Source of the DNA: Brochothrix campestris FSL F6-1037
GTDB lineage: Bacteria; Bacillota; Bacilli; Lactobacillales; Listeriaceae
Length of the DNA stretch: 42,291 nt
Direction: 5' to 3'
Assembly (NCBI RefSeq): GCF_000525915.1
Contig: NZ_AODH01000028.1
Coordinates: 1 to 42,291, forward strand
Shown here piece after piece: positions 8,869-17,476 of this stretch (positions are counted from its first letter, which is position 1; each line of letters opens with the position of its first letter). Position numbers and translations under genes: made by a program. The notes beneath the pieces were generated by a model that saw only the letters and a program-made list of their open reading frames with translations, had not been told where the DNA came from and ran no database searches.

Positions 8869-10808
8869 ATGATATTAGACAGTCGAACAAGTAAGGTATT
8901 GCTCTATATCATTAAAAACAGACGCTCGCGAGTGACATCAATTTACCAACAATTCAGTGTTAGTGAAAGTCAGTTACGGTATACAATTGCTAAAGGAAAT
9001 GACTTTTTAGCCAGCTATCAATTAGGCGTAATTAAGATTGATAAAAAATGCATCGAAGTGATAAGTCCACACGAAGAACAATTGTGTGGGCTTATTTCGC
9101 TTATTGTTACGTATGTGCCATCCGAGGCAGAACGACAACAGTTGCTCATTTTGATGGTGGCCACTTTAGTAGAAGAACTATCGTTGCTGAGCCTAGCGTT
9201 ACAATTACAGGTTAGTAAAAATACGGTATTAAAAGATTTAAAAGAAACGAATAAGCTACTTGAAAAAAAGGGGATAAGGATTAAGTATTCACGTAAAAAA
9301 GGTTATCTTTTAACCGGTGATGAATGGCAGATTCGTTCGCTTCTCTTTGAAGCATTGGATCGCATCATGGACGAACGCTCAATGAGTCAAGTGCTACGCT
9401 ACTATCTTGATGTTAAGGATGAAGAGGTCATTGCGGCAAAAGATAAAATTAAAAAAATAGAAGCGGCTCTGAGAGTACGTTATATTGAACGTCAGTCACA
9501 TGTATTAGCCTTTTTTTTTGATTACGCTGTTACGACGTATAAACAGTCAGAATCAGCTAGATCGTTATTCGTTAATAAAGCTTACTGCGTTAGCAGATAC
9601 GATTGAATATCGGATAGTGACAACGGTCATTGATAAAAATGAGCTGTTTTCTGAAAATGATCGGCTGTATTTTACACTCCAATTTTTAGCACTTGGCAAA
9701 GCCCGTCCATCGCCTCCGCCGTCACAAAAAGAAGCGTTAACGACTGCTTTAAACGCCTTTTTATTAAGCTTTGAATCAACAGCGGTTTACCTTCTCCCTA
9801 AAAAAGAACAGTTGTTACAAAAACTCTCCCGTCATTTTGAACCAGCCTATTATCGTATCATGTATGGTTTAACATTAAAAACGGTCTCTGTTGATAACCT
9901 CCCATTAAAATATAAAACGCTTAATCAGTACGTAAAAAATGCGCTGTTACCTCTCGAGAAATTAGTTGGTCGTACGATCCCTGAACATGAAGTTATTTAC
10001 TTGACTATTTTTTTGGCAACTCATTTAATTGAGTGTCAGCATGCTATAAAGTTGCAAAAACAAGCGGTCGTTGTTTGTACGAGTGGAGAGAGTATTGCAC
10101 AACTATTACGTATTCGTTTGATTGCTTTTTTTCCGGAATTCTCTTTTTTAAAAGCAATGAGTAAACGTACTTTTTACGATAACGCCCCAGTCGTTGATTT
10201 GATATTTTCGGTAATACCACTACAAATAAATCAGCCCTATTATTTTATCGAAACAATACCTAGTGATGAGGCGTTAAACCAACTTCGGAGTACTGTTTTG
10301 CAGGATGGTTTCGAAAAAAAAAGCAGCATTAGACCATAAGTTTGTCAGCAATTGCAGCATACATCCCTATCAAAAACTGTTAGCTTTATTACCGAGAAAG
10401 CACGTGCAACATACAAGTTATGCTAGCTGGAGGGAGGCGATGATACAAGCTGCCACACCGCTTTTAAAAGGAAATATTATCAAACCACGTTATCTTGAGG
10501 CAATGCTGCAACGATACCCTCGTATGCATGTGAGTATCTTTTTAAGGGAAACAATTGCGCTTCCACATGAGTCTTCACATCATGGTGTTAATGGTGTTGG
10601 TTTTAGCTTACTATTTATTAAAGAAGGGATTAAAACCGAGCTCGGATTGGTGCATTGTCTCGTGCTAATTGTGAGCGATGATGCCTTTAAACAACTTGAA
10701 CCGCTTAAGTGTCTTGTGGAATTAGCAGAGAACAAAACCTTGTTAAAAGCCTGTGCTAATGAAAATTCAGCTGGGAAAGCGTATCAACGACTACTCAATG
10801 AAATCTGA
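8869..10808 (+). CDS. BglG/MtlR-type PRD regulator with EIIA domain, two homopolymer frame breaks
   Basis: Corrected length is 645 residues. Order: an N-terminal winged HTH (SVSESQLRYTIAKGNDFL), a second Mga-type HTH (LQVSKNTVLKDLKETNKLL, about residues 107-125), PRD-like helical regions, an EIIB-like region (VVVCTSGESIAQLL) and a C-terminal EIIA-like domain with the phospho-acceptor-type motif ALPHES. The EIIB-like loop lacks the usual GIG pattern. Start ATG 8869 has GGGAGG in front. Breaks lie at T9 9511-9519 and A9 10314-10322; removing one base at each restores a single frame (AFFLITLL; GFEKKAALDH). Such proteins activate PTS operons when dephosphorylated by transport. Immediately downstream lies the galactitol-type PTS, its likely target. 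Confidence 0.88.
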
Positions 10809-10827
10809 ATCAAAACGATAGCCTTCA

Positions 10828-10846
10828 CACCTCCTTATTGGAGGTG
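10828..10846. repeat. Hairpin with CACCTCC/GGAGGTG arms
   Basis: A 7-base-pair perfect stem with loop TTATT, no T run after it. The same stem with loop ATATT recurs at 11165-11183, where it has a T run. It is a few bases downstream of the regulator stop and may be a structural boundary or weak terminator. Confidence 0.6.
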
Positions 10847-10945
10847 AGAGACTGAAGATAAACGCTGTTCTAGGTCGTCAATGCCTCGCCTTCTCGAAGT
10901 TGAGTGCCATCTGTATACTCACCTCGAAGGCGCGTTTTTCCTAGA

Positions 10946-11072
10946 ACGAAAGTAATTTAAAGCCGTTCTAAACTGCAGTGATTGGAGAAAATAACGTCTC
11001 GACTATTTCCCGTCGCAACTTTCCCATGAAAAATCATAGGATTTAGCTGATGTAACTAGAGGAGATAACCGC
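10946..11072. repeat. Dispersed intergenic repeat, copy A
   Basis: About 125 bases aligning at roughly 70 percent by eye with 35338-35462 (copy B). Shared landmarks in order: GTTC near the front, ATTGGA, CGACTATTTcCCGTCG (CGAC/GTCG stem in both copies), CTTTcCCA..GAAA, ATCA, TTAGCTGAT, AACT. It lies between genes and is not coding. Confidence 0.6.
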
Positions 11073-11164
11073 ATTTCTATTAAGCCTACTCATTTCGTAG
11101 ACAAAGTCACTGTCATATAATTTGAAAGGAAAAGTAGTTTAATTCGACGTTGTCAACAATCTGA

Positions 11165-11190
11165 CACCTCCATATTGGAGGTGCTTTTTT
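11165..11190 (+). terminator. Rho-independent terminator upstream of PTS operon
   Basis: CACCTCC (11165-11171) pairs with GGAGGTG (11177-11183), followed by C and six T. It insulates the PTS operon from upstream transcription or acts as a leader attenuator; no promoter between it and the regulator is obvious. Confidence 0.75.
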
Positions 11191-11192
11191 AC

Positions 11193-11272
11193 TTTCATCA
11201 CACTGAAATCAATACGTCTGTTAAAAACTGTGATGAAAAGGTGTAGCTATGCTCAAAAAGCACTTTTATACT
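11193..11272 (+). promoter_or_regulatory. Activator-dependent-looking promoter of the gat operon
   Basis: A perfect 10-base inverted repeat, TTTCATCACA (11193-11202) with TGTGATGAAA (11229-11238), lies upstream of a -10 box TATACT at 11267-11272. No recognisable -35 exists 16-18 bases before it. Such an arrangement is expected for a promoter switched on by an MtlR/GatR-like PRD activator, and the candidate activator is the gene just upstream. The start codon of the EIIA gene is 37 bases downstream of the -10. Confidence 0.5.
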
Positions 11273-11308
11273 TGAGGTAAGAACTAAAAAGACAAAGAGG
11301 TGCAAGCA

Positions 11309-11776
11309 ATGAGTTTGAAAGATATGATTGAAACTAAACTGCTCTATGTACAACAGCAAGAGGATAGTGTTGAGACGATCTTCAAAACCATTTGTAAAAA
11401 GGCCCAGCAACTCGGATATACGAAGGCAAGTTATTTTAATGCCCTACAAACGCGGGAATTAAGCTACCCAACAGGTTTAGCGTTACCTCATTGTGGCATC
11501 GCGATTCCGCATACTGATTTCAACCATGTGAAACAACCGTTTATTAGTGTGATGACCTTGCGGAAACCAGTGTTTTTTCATGCGATGGATGGTGTGAATG
11601 GGGTCGCTGTTCAAATTGTTTTTGTATTAGGATTGACGACAACGACAGCGCAATTAGCCAGTTTAAAAGCGGTGATGGCTATTTGTCGAAGTGAAACGCG
11701 GGTTGAACAGCTATTACATGCGACAGATGCGAGCGAACTATTCGCAATCTTAACGAAAGAGGAGGCGGAGTTATGA
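11309..11776 (+). CDS. gatA: PTS EIIA component, galactitol/fructose family
   Basis: 155 residues from ATG 11309, which has AGAGG 8 bases upstream; a GTG at 11300 overlaps that site and is rejected. The EIIA phospho-histidine motif is IAIPHTD (about residue 68), preceded by GLALPHCG. It accepts phosphate from HPr in the cytoplasm and passes it to the EIIB encoded next, overlapping by four bases (ATGA). The EIIA-EIIB-EIIC order with separate polypeptides and the GatD-like enzyme downstream favour galactitol as substrate. Confidence 0.88.
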   Translation: MSLKDMIETKLLYVQQQEDSVETIFKTICKKAQQLGYTKASYFNALQTRELSYPTGLALPHCGIAIPHTDFNHVKQPFISVMTLRKPVFFHAMDGVNGVAVQIVFVLGLTTTTAQLASLKAVMAICRSETRVEQLLHATDASELFAILTKEEAEL

Positions 11777-12048
11777 AGAAAATTCTAGTGGCCTGTGGTG
11801 CAGGCATTGCAACATCGACGGTTGTTTGTCAAAAAATAGAGGAGTTGCTAAAACGCGAACGGATTCAAGCAGAAGTTATCCAATGTAAAATAATGGAAGT
11901 TAAGGCGAAGCAAACACAGGCGGATGTCATTGTATCGACAACGATCTTGCCAACAAGTTATCACCTGCCAACTATTATTGCCACAGCCTATATTACAGGT
12001 ATTCAGATGGAACAACTCGACCAACAAATTATTGATGCATTAATTTAA
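11773..12048 (+). CDS. gatB: PTS EIIB component, galactitol type
   Basis: 91 residues, a complete EIIB of the GatB type. The phosphocysteine loop is visible at the front (VACGAGIATST, cysteine at residue 8). It receives phosphate from the EIIA and donates it to sugar bound by the EIIC. GAGGAGG lies just before the ATG, which overlaps the stop of the EIIA gene. Confidence 0.9.
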   Translation: MKKILVACGAGIATSTVVCQKIEELLKRERIQAEVIQCKIMEVKAKQTQADVIVSTTILPTSYHLPTIIATAYITGIQMEQLDQQIIDALI

Positions 12049-12062
12049 GGAGGAGTGAGGGC

Positions 12063-13334
12063 ATGCAAACGTTATTAGCTGGTGTACAATATGTGCTGGA
12101 TTTAGGACCCACAGTGATTTTACCGTTAGCTATCTTTCTAATTGCGGTTGCCTTTCGTGTCAAACTAGCAGAAGCCTTTGCAGCTGCAATTACAATTGGG
12201 ATTGGTTTTGTTGGGATTAATTTAGTGATTTCGGTGTTAACAGGTAACATTGGCCCCGCGGCGCAAGCAATGGTGAAGCGGTTTGATTTACATTTAACAA
12301 TTATCGATACAGGGTGGCCATCAGCTGCGGCTGCTTCATTTGCTTCACCAGTTGCGGCGATATTATTACCGATTTTATTAGGAGTGAACGTGTTATTATT
12401 AATGGTGAAGGCAACAAAAACATTAGACATCGACATTTGGAATTATTGGCATTTTATATCAGCAGGGGCCACAGGCTATCTCATTACCGGCAATTGGTGG
12501 TTTTCGATCGGGTGTGCGATTCTTTTTCAAGTCATCACCTTATATATTGCGGATAAAACCGCGCCAATGGTGCAACGTTTTTATGGCTTGCAAGGAATTT
12601 CATTACCAACAGGTTCAACCGTTGCGTTTGCCATCATTGGCATTCCAGCGGGGTGGCTAATTGCTAAAATCCCTGGTTTGAAAAAAGTGACAGCAGACCC
12701 GGAAACGATTCAAAAACGATTCGGTATTTTTGGCGAACCGATGATTATGGGATTATTATTAGGGATTGTGATTGGTTTTTTAGCAGGTTATGATATCGGC
12801 AATGTTTTTAAGCTCGGAATTTCAATGGGAGCAGTCATGCTATTAATGCCACGAATGGTAAAAATCTTAATGGAAGGTTTGATTCCAATTTCGACGGCAG
12901 CTCGTGATTATTTACGAGACCGCTTTAAAGGGCGTGATATTTACCTTGGATTAGATGCCGCGTTAGCAATTGGGCATCCTGCCAACATTGCCACCGGTTT
13001 AATATTGGTGCCTATCACGCTCTTATTGGCCGTGTTTTTACCAGGAAATCGAGTCCTGCCATTTGGTGACTTAGCAACGATTCCATTTTATGTGGCTTTC
13101 ATTGTGGCCTCACGTAAAGGGAACATCATTCATTCCGTCTTGGCAGGTGCTGTCGTCATTATGGCAGCGTTGTTGATGGCGACCAATTTTGGGACAGTTC
13201 ATACTGAAATGATGCAAGGAATATATGAATTTCCGGCAGGTGCTACCGAAGTTTCTTCGCTTGATATGGGGGGCAACTTACTCAATTGGTTGATTTTGAA
13301 ATTATCAGAGGGGTATCATAGCATCTTTCAATAA
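12063..13334 (+). CDS. gatC: PTS EIIC permease, galactitol type
   Basis: 423 residues, highly hydrophobic with about 10-12 membrane segments. It resembles the GatC-type EIIC family in size and in phrases such as the opening GVQYVLDLGPTVILPLAIFL, GWPSAAAASFASP and ALAIGHPANIATGLIL. It carries the polyol across the membrane during phosphorylation. AAGGAGGAG lies before the ATG, 15 bases after the EIIB stop. Galactitol is inferred from family and operon; a related hexitol or pentitol is possible. Confidence 0.88.
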   Translation: MQTLLAGVQYVLDLGPTVILPLAIFLIAVAFRVKLAEAFAAAITIGIGFVGINLVISVLTGNIGPAAQAMVKRFDLHLTIIDTGWPSAAAASFASPVAAILLPILLGVNVLLLMVKATKTLDIDIWNYWHFISAGATGYLITGNWWFSIGCAILFQVITLYIADKTAPMVQRFYGLQGISLPTGSTVAFAIIGIPAGWLIAKIPGLKKVTADPETIQKRFGIFGEPMIMGLLLGIVIGFLAGYDIGNVFKLGISMGAVMLLMPRMVKILMEGLIPISTAARDYLRDRFKGRDIYLGLDAALAIGHPANIATGLILVPITLLLAVFLPGNRVLPFGDLATIPFYVAFIVASRKGNIIHSVLAGAVVIMAALLMATNFGTVHTEMMQGIYEFPAGATEVSSLDMGGNLLNWLILKLSEGYHSIFQ

Positions 13335-13358
13335 CTTTTACTAAAGGAGTGTGAAGTG

Positions 13359-14459
13359 ATGAAGGCGTTACAGAAACAAAGGTCAGGTAATGGGCACCTA
13401 AAGTTAGTTGAACTAACAGAACCGGAAATTCAGCCTGATGAGCTTAAAATAGCAGTAGCATATTCCGGTATTTGCGGGTCAGATGTGAAAACGTTGCAAG
13501 GTCACTATCCCAATAGCACAGTTCCAATCATTCTTGGACATGAATTTTCCGGTGTTGTAGCAGCAGTTGGGTCTGCAGTGACGCGATTTAGCATTGGTGA
13601 CCGTGTGACGAGTGAAACGACCTATGCCACATGCAGACGTTGTGAAGCCTGTATGAAACAGGCTTATAATCTATGTGATGAACGTCGGGGAATTGGCACA
13701 CAAGTTAATGGCAGTATGGCGATGTTTGTCGTGAGCCGTGAAGCAAGCTGTCATCACCTACCACCGCAGATGACCTTAGCAGAGGGGGCGCTGCTCGAAC
13801 CACTCGCGTGTTGTGTACATGCCGCGCTTGAATGTACAACAATTACAGCAGGAGAGGTGATTTTAGTGACCGGTCCAGGCCCAATTGGCTTGCTGATGGC
13901 TCAGGTGATTCGCTCACAAGGCGCAACCGTTATTTTGAGTGGACTTGCACGTGATACCCACCGTTTACGGTGCGCGCATGCATGTGGGATTCGAACAACG
14001 GTAATGACAGATAAGCAATCACTCGCAGCGATCGTTAATCAATGTACGAACGGTCAAGGCGTGACACAATTGTTCGAATGCAGCGGCGCGAGCGTTGCCC
14101 TCAATGAAGCGCTCCCACTTGTTGCCAAACAAGGACGTGTGATTCAGGTGGGATTATTTCCGACTGTGTGTGAGCCGATCAATGCTTATCTTATCCTGCA
14201 ACGCGAATTGCAGTATTGTGGCAGTCGTTCACAAAAACCAAGCGCTTGGCAAACGGCATTGAGGCTATATCGAGAGCACGTCATTCAACTCGCCCCACTC
14301 ATTAGTACTGTTTATTCGTTAGCTGAGTGGGAAACCGCCTTTGACACAGCAATGAAGGGTAAGGGTTTAAAGATACTGTTGGCATCGAATGAGACGTTAG
14401 CACAGCAGGAAGGGTGGTTACATGAAAGCACTGCGCTTTTATCAACAACGAACGGTTAG
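13359..14459 (+). CDS. Zinc-dependent alcohol dehydrogenase (polyol-phosphate type)
   Basis: 366 residues of the medium-chain zinc dehydrogenase family. Catalytic zinc ligands: Cys in SGICGSD and GHE in LGHEFSG. Structural zinc cysteines: the CRRCEACMKQAYNLC cluster. The nucleotide-binding fold is seen at VTGPGPIGLL (about residue 170). It probably oxidises a sugar alcohol or its phosphate with NAD. AAAGGAG precedes; ATG 13359 and GTG 13356 are both possible. The C-terminus is about 20 residues longer than usual and overlaps the next gene by 38 bases. Its exact substrate is not known; with a GatD-like enzyme beside it, it may serve a second polyol. Confidence 0.85.
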   Translation: MKALQKQRSGNGHLKLVELTEPEIQPDELKIAVAYSGICGSDVKTLQGHYPNSTVPIILGHEFSGVVAAVGSAVTRFSIGDRVTSETTYATCRRCEACMKQAYNLCDERRGIGTQVNGSMAMFVVSREASCHHLPPQMTLAEGALLEPLACCVHAALECTTITAGEVILVTGPGPIGLLMAQVIRSQGATVILSGLARDTHRLRCAHACGIRTTVMTDKQSLAAIVNQCTNGQGVTQLFECSGASVALNEALPLVAKQGRVIQVGLFPTVCEPINAYLILQRELQYCGSRSQKPSAWQTALRLYREHVIQLAPLISTVYSLAEWETAFDTAMKGKGLKILLASNETLAQQEGWLHESTALLSTTNG

Positions 14460-15471
14460 ACTTGAAACAGTGCCAATGCCGACGATTGAAACCGTTGATG
14501 ATGTCATCGTAAGAATTAAAGCAGCGGGTATTTGTGGTTCAGATGTGTCGCGTTATGCCAAACTTGGCCCCCATCAGGCTGGTATTACATTTGGTCATGA
14601 AGGCGGAGGCGTTGTCGTTGCAAGGGGGACGAATGTCACAGCAATTGAAGTGGGGGACCATGTGGCCATATGTCCCAGTCAACCGTGTCAAACGTGTCAA
14701 GCATGTTTACGTGGCCAGTACTCGCAATGTGACCAAATGCTTGTGCTCGGAGCGCAATTACCCGGCGTGTTTGCCGACTATGTTTGTGTGCCTCAAAAAA
14801 TGCTGATTCCGATTCCGCAAACGATGCCGTTTGATGAACTCGCTTTTGTCGAACCGACGGCGGTTGTATTGCATGGTCTACTTAAAACGGAACTGCGCCC
14901 TGGGAGTACCGTCGCAGTGATTGGTTGTGGCACGATTGGTTTGCTTGCCATCCAATGGGCTCGCATCTTTGGCGCGAAAATGATTCATGCCTTTGATATT
15001 GATCAAATGAAATTACAACTGGCGACGACAGTTGGGGCTCATCAAACGTATCAAAGCCAAGAAGCAACGACCACCTTAGCCGCTTTCCAGCAGCAAACAA
15101 ACACAGCAGGCGTCGACCTCGTGATTGAGGCGAGTGGCTCACCCGTTGCGACAGAGCAAGCCTTTGCCTATGCAAAGCGCGGTGGCGAGCTGTTGCTACT
15201 TGGTATTCCCTATGCCGATGTCACCTTACATCGTAGCTTCTTTGAAAAAATCATGCGACATGAACTGACGATTAAGGGGTCTTGGCATAGTATGTCAGCG
15301 CCATTTCCCGGTCAAGCGTATCACACGAGTATTCACTTTTTAAATCGACAGCAGCTCAAAGTGGCGCCTCTGATTACGCATCGAATTGGCTTGAGCGATT
15401 TACCAGCAATGTTTGAACGAATTGTAAGTGACAAAGAAATAGTAGGTAAAGTGATTATATATCCGGAGTGA
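14422..15471 (+). CDS. gatD: Galactitol-1-phosphate 5-dehydrogenase-like zinc enzyme
   Basis: 349 residues. It matches what I know of enteric GatD along its length, notably AAGICGSDVSR, the FGHEGGG zinc motif, the CQTCQACLRGQYSQC structural zinc cluster, VIGCGTIGLLAIQWA for NAD binding, and the late ELTIKGSWHSMSAPFPGQ segment (GatD has ELTVIGSW...SSPWPGQ). It should oxidise galactitol 1-phosphate delivered by the PTS to tagatose 6-phosphate. No tagatose-6-phosphate kinase or aldolase is in the window, so the pathway must finish elsewhere. Start ATG 14422 has GGAAGG in front inside the previous gene. Confidence 0.85.
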   Translation: MKALRFYQQRTVRLETVPMPTIETVDDVIVRIKAAGICGSDVSRYAKLGPHQAGITFGHEGGGVVVARGTNVTAIEVGDHVAICPSQPCQTCQACLRGQYSQCDQMLVLGAQLPGVFADYVCVPQKMLIPIPQTMPFDELAFVEPTAVVLHGLLKTELRPGSTVAVIGCGTIGLLAIQWARIFGAKMIHAFDIDQMKLQLATTVGAHQTYQSQEATTTLAAFQQQTNTAGVDLVIEASGSPVATEQAFAYAKRGGELLLLGIPYADVTLHRSFFEKIMRHELTIKGSWHSMSAPFPGQAYHTSIHFLNRQQLKVAPLITHRIGLSDLPAMFERIVSDKEIVGKVIIYPE

Positions 15472-15477
15472 GATGAA

Positions 15478-15508
15478 GAGGACAAACCGAGAGTGGTTTG
15501 TTCTTTTA
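15478..15508 (+). terminator. Terminator after gat operon
   Basis: An AGGACAAACC arm (15478-15487) pairs with GGTTTGTTCT (about 15494-15503), followed by TTTATT. It lies just after the gatD stop. Confidence 0.75.
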
Positions 15509-15592
15509 TTGAGATTTTTTTATGATGAGTTTATTTAAATGTTATATAATGAATCGAATTTTCTCTTTTTTAAAATTACCGATAATTTATGC

Positions 15593-15630
15593 AAGAAACA
15601 TAGTAAGTAGTATGTTTCTTTTGGTATAAT
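15593..15630 (+). promoter_or_regulatory. dptFGH promoter with overlapping operator-like inverted repeat
   Basis: A perfect 10-base inverted repeat, AAGAAACATA (15593-15602) and TATGTTTCTT (15611-15620) with an 8-base spacer, sits 4 bases before TATAAT (15625-15630). The repeat covers the -35 and spacer region, so a repressor bound there would block RNA polymerase. The leader to the dptF ATG is about 125 bases. A hairpin-terminator reading is possible since TTTT follows the right arm. Confidence 0.5.
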
Positions 15631-15757
15631 ATATCATGCTACCACATCGTTAAAAGATAGTTAAGTTGAAGATTTTTTCTGTTTTTTAGATACATAATTA
15701 ATTGAATAATTAGACAAGAAAAACAACATGAGGCAATAAAATACAGGAGGCTATAAC

Positions 15758-17476
15758 ATGAAACACATTCAAAAACGCTCCCACTTTATTGAAGCGTTTA
15801 CATCGCTTAAGATATCTTCACAGGAGGCAGTCATTGACGGAAACAGCGGCCTTTCTGCTGACAAAAACTATTACCATGTAAAGCGACCAGTTGAAACTGA
15901 ACTGATTGAGCGGTTGCAACATGTTCAACAACAACTTAAACCGCAGGTCGTCTTTTTATGTGGGAATGTTGGTGACGGAAAGTCTCACTTATTATCGTAT
16001 CTCAAATCGGTTCATCCAGAATTACTCAAAAATGTTCGTGTCCATAATGATGCAACAGAGTCGTTCTCACCACAAGAAACCGCGTTAGATACATTGAAAA
16101 AATTACTCGCAGATTTTAAAGATAATCCTACACTATCGCATGCAGAGCCACAACATTTGTTAATCGCAATTAATATGGGTGTCCTTCACAAATTAATTTC
16201 AGATGAAGAGGTGATGGCTGAATACGCGACCCTTTGTCAATTCATTCATGAGAGTAATCTCTTTAATGATCAAAAGATCGGTGGTATAAAATCACATCAA
16301 CACCTTCATATTGTGAATTTATTGGAACATCAATTATATACAATCAAAGAAGGCAAGTTAACATCAACCTTTTTTGAGCAATTACTCGTTAAAATTACAC
16401 AGCCAACAGATGACAATCTGCTCTACCAAGCTTGGCTGCGTGATAAAAATAATGGTATTAAAGAAATAGCGCATCGTAACTACCAATTATTAATGGATAA
16501 AACGATTCAGCGTAATGTCATTGATGTATTACTTGAAGCGATATTTAAAGGGAAATTGATTTTATCAGTGCGTTCCTTTTTGGATTTTATCAACGGCATC
16601 GTCATTCCTGATACATCTCAGGCTGAGCCAACAATCGATGATTGTTTCCCGCAACTTATCTTTAATCAAACAGGAAAAACGAAGCTATTAGACGCTTTAT
16701 ATAATCTTGATCCAGCCAAGCAACGCACACTTGAATACGACCAAGTCTTAAAAAATTTCATGGTCGACACTAACTTTGATGAAATGATTGCCCGTTACAT
16801 TGAAAACGATCAAATGATTGACTGCTTCTGGAAAAATGAAGCCAAAATAAAAGAAAATATTAGTCAATCGCTTGGTTTTTTGATTCGCAGTGTGTCATTA
16901 AGCAAACAAAGACCGACAGAAACATCGTTTAAACGATTCATTACAATGTTATATGGCTGCCTTACAGGCAAGGGTGATGTAGCAAATGAATTAGTTACTT
17001 TGATAAACAATGTCCAAACAACTCTCTACAGTGAAGGGTTTGGGCAACTGGTGTTTGATTACCGTCAAAAAGCTAAGTTTGCAATCGGTTTTGATATGAG
17101 TCAGTTTGAGGTGAAAGATTTGCATCTATTTGGAGCGTTTTCGAATGAAACAGAGATAACTAATTTCAGTACAACCATCAAAATTGACTACGGCTATAAA
17201 GAAAATGAAAATAGGCAATCGCTCGAAATTGATTACGCCTTGTATGATTTTTTAAGTCAAGTTGTAACTGGGTATCGTCCTAATCGTCAAGCCTTGAATA
17301 AAATGACAAAATACACCGATTTTATTCATCAAATGATAGATAATTATCCATTAACGCACAATGTCTTTATTTTAAATAAAGAAACGGGGTATCTTGTTGA
17401 AATGAATGAACAAAAAGCCCTCTTTGCAACGGATAAAAATGCCACACAAATGACAGCGAAGGAGTACAAACGATGA
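15758..17476 (+). CDS. dptF: DNA phosphorothioation-dependent restriction protein DptF
   Basis: 572 residues. A Walker A loop (GNVGDGKS, residues 69-76) sits in the opening typical of DptF/DndF ATPases. In Dnd systems DptF, DptG and DptH together form the restriction arm that damages DNA lacking phosphorothioate modification. AGGAGG precedes the ATG. The stop overlaps the dptG start (ATGA), so the genes are translationally coupled. No frame break is present in this gene. The dnd modification genes (dndBCDE) normally found alongside are not in the window. Confidence 0.88.
   Translation: MKHIQKRSHFIEAFTSLKISSQEAVIDGNSGLSADKNYYHVKRPVETELIERLQHVQQQLKPQVVFLCGNVGDGKSHLLSYLKSVHPELLKNVRVHNDATESFSPQETALDTLKKLLADFKDNPTLSHAEPQHLLIAINMGVLHKLISDEEVMAEYATLCQFIHESNLFNDQKIGGIKSHQHLHIVNLLEHQLYTIKEGKLTSTFFEQLLVKITQPTDDNLLYQAWLRDKNNGIKEIAHRNYQLLMDKTIQRNVIDVLLEAIFKGKLILSVRSFLDFINGIVIPDTSQAEPTIDDCFPQLIFNQTGKTKLLDALYNLDPAKQRTLEYDQVLKNFMVDTNFDEMIARYIENDQMIDCFWKNEAKIKENISQSLGFLIRSVSLSKQRPTETSFKRFITMLYGCLTGKGDVANELVTLINNVQTTLYSEGFGQLVFDYRQKAKFAIGFDMSQFEVKDLHLFGAFSNETEITNFSTTIKIDYGYKENENRQSLEIDYALYDFLSQVVTGYRPNRQALNKMTKYTDFIHQMIDNYPLTHNVFILNKETGYLVEMNEQKALFATDKNATQMTAKEYKR

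Larger units (their letters stand above)
10809..11308. other. 500-base structured intergenic region between regulator and PTS
   Basis: No gene found. It contains two near-identical hairpins (10828-10846 and 11165-11183), an inner inverted repeat (GTTCTAGG near 10868 with CCTAGAAC near 10940; CGCCTTC with GAAGGCG inside it), a copy of a dispersed repeat (about 10946-11072), a terminator, and the activator-type inverted repeat and promoter of the PTS operon. Each is listed or discussed separately. Confidence 0.6.
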
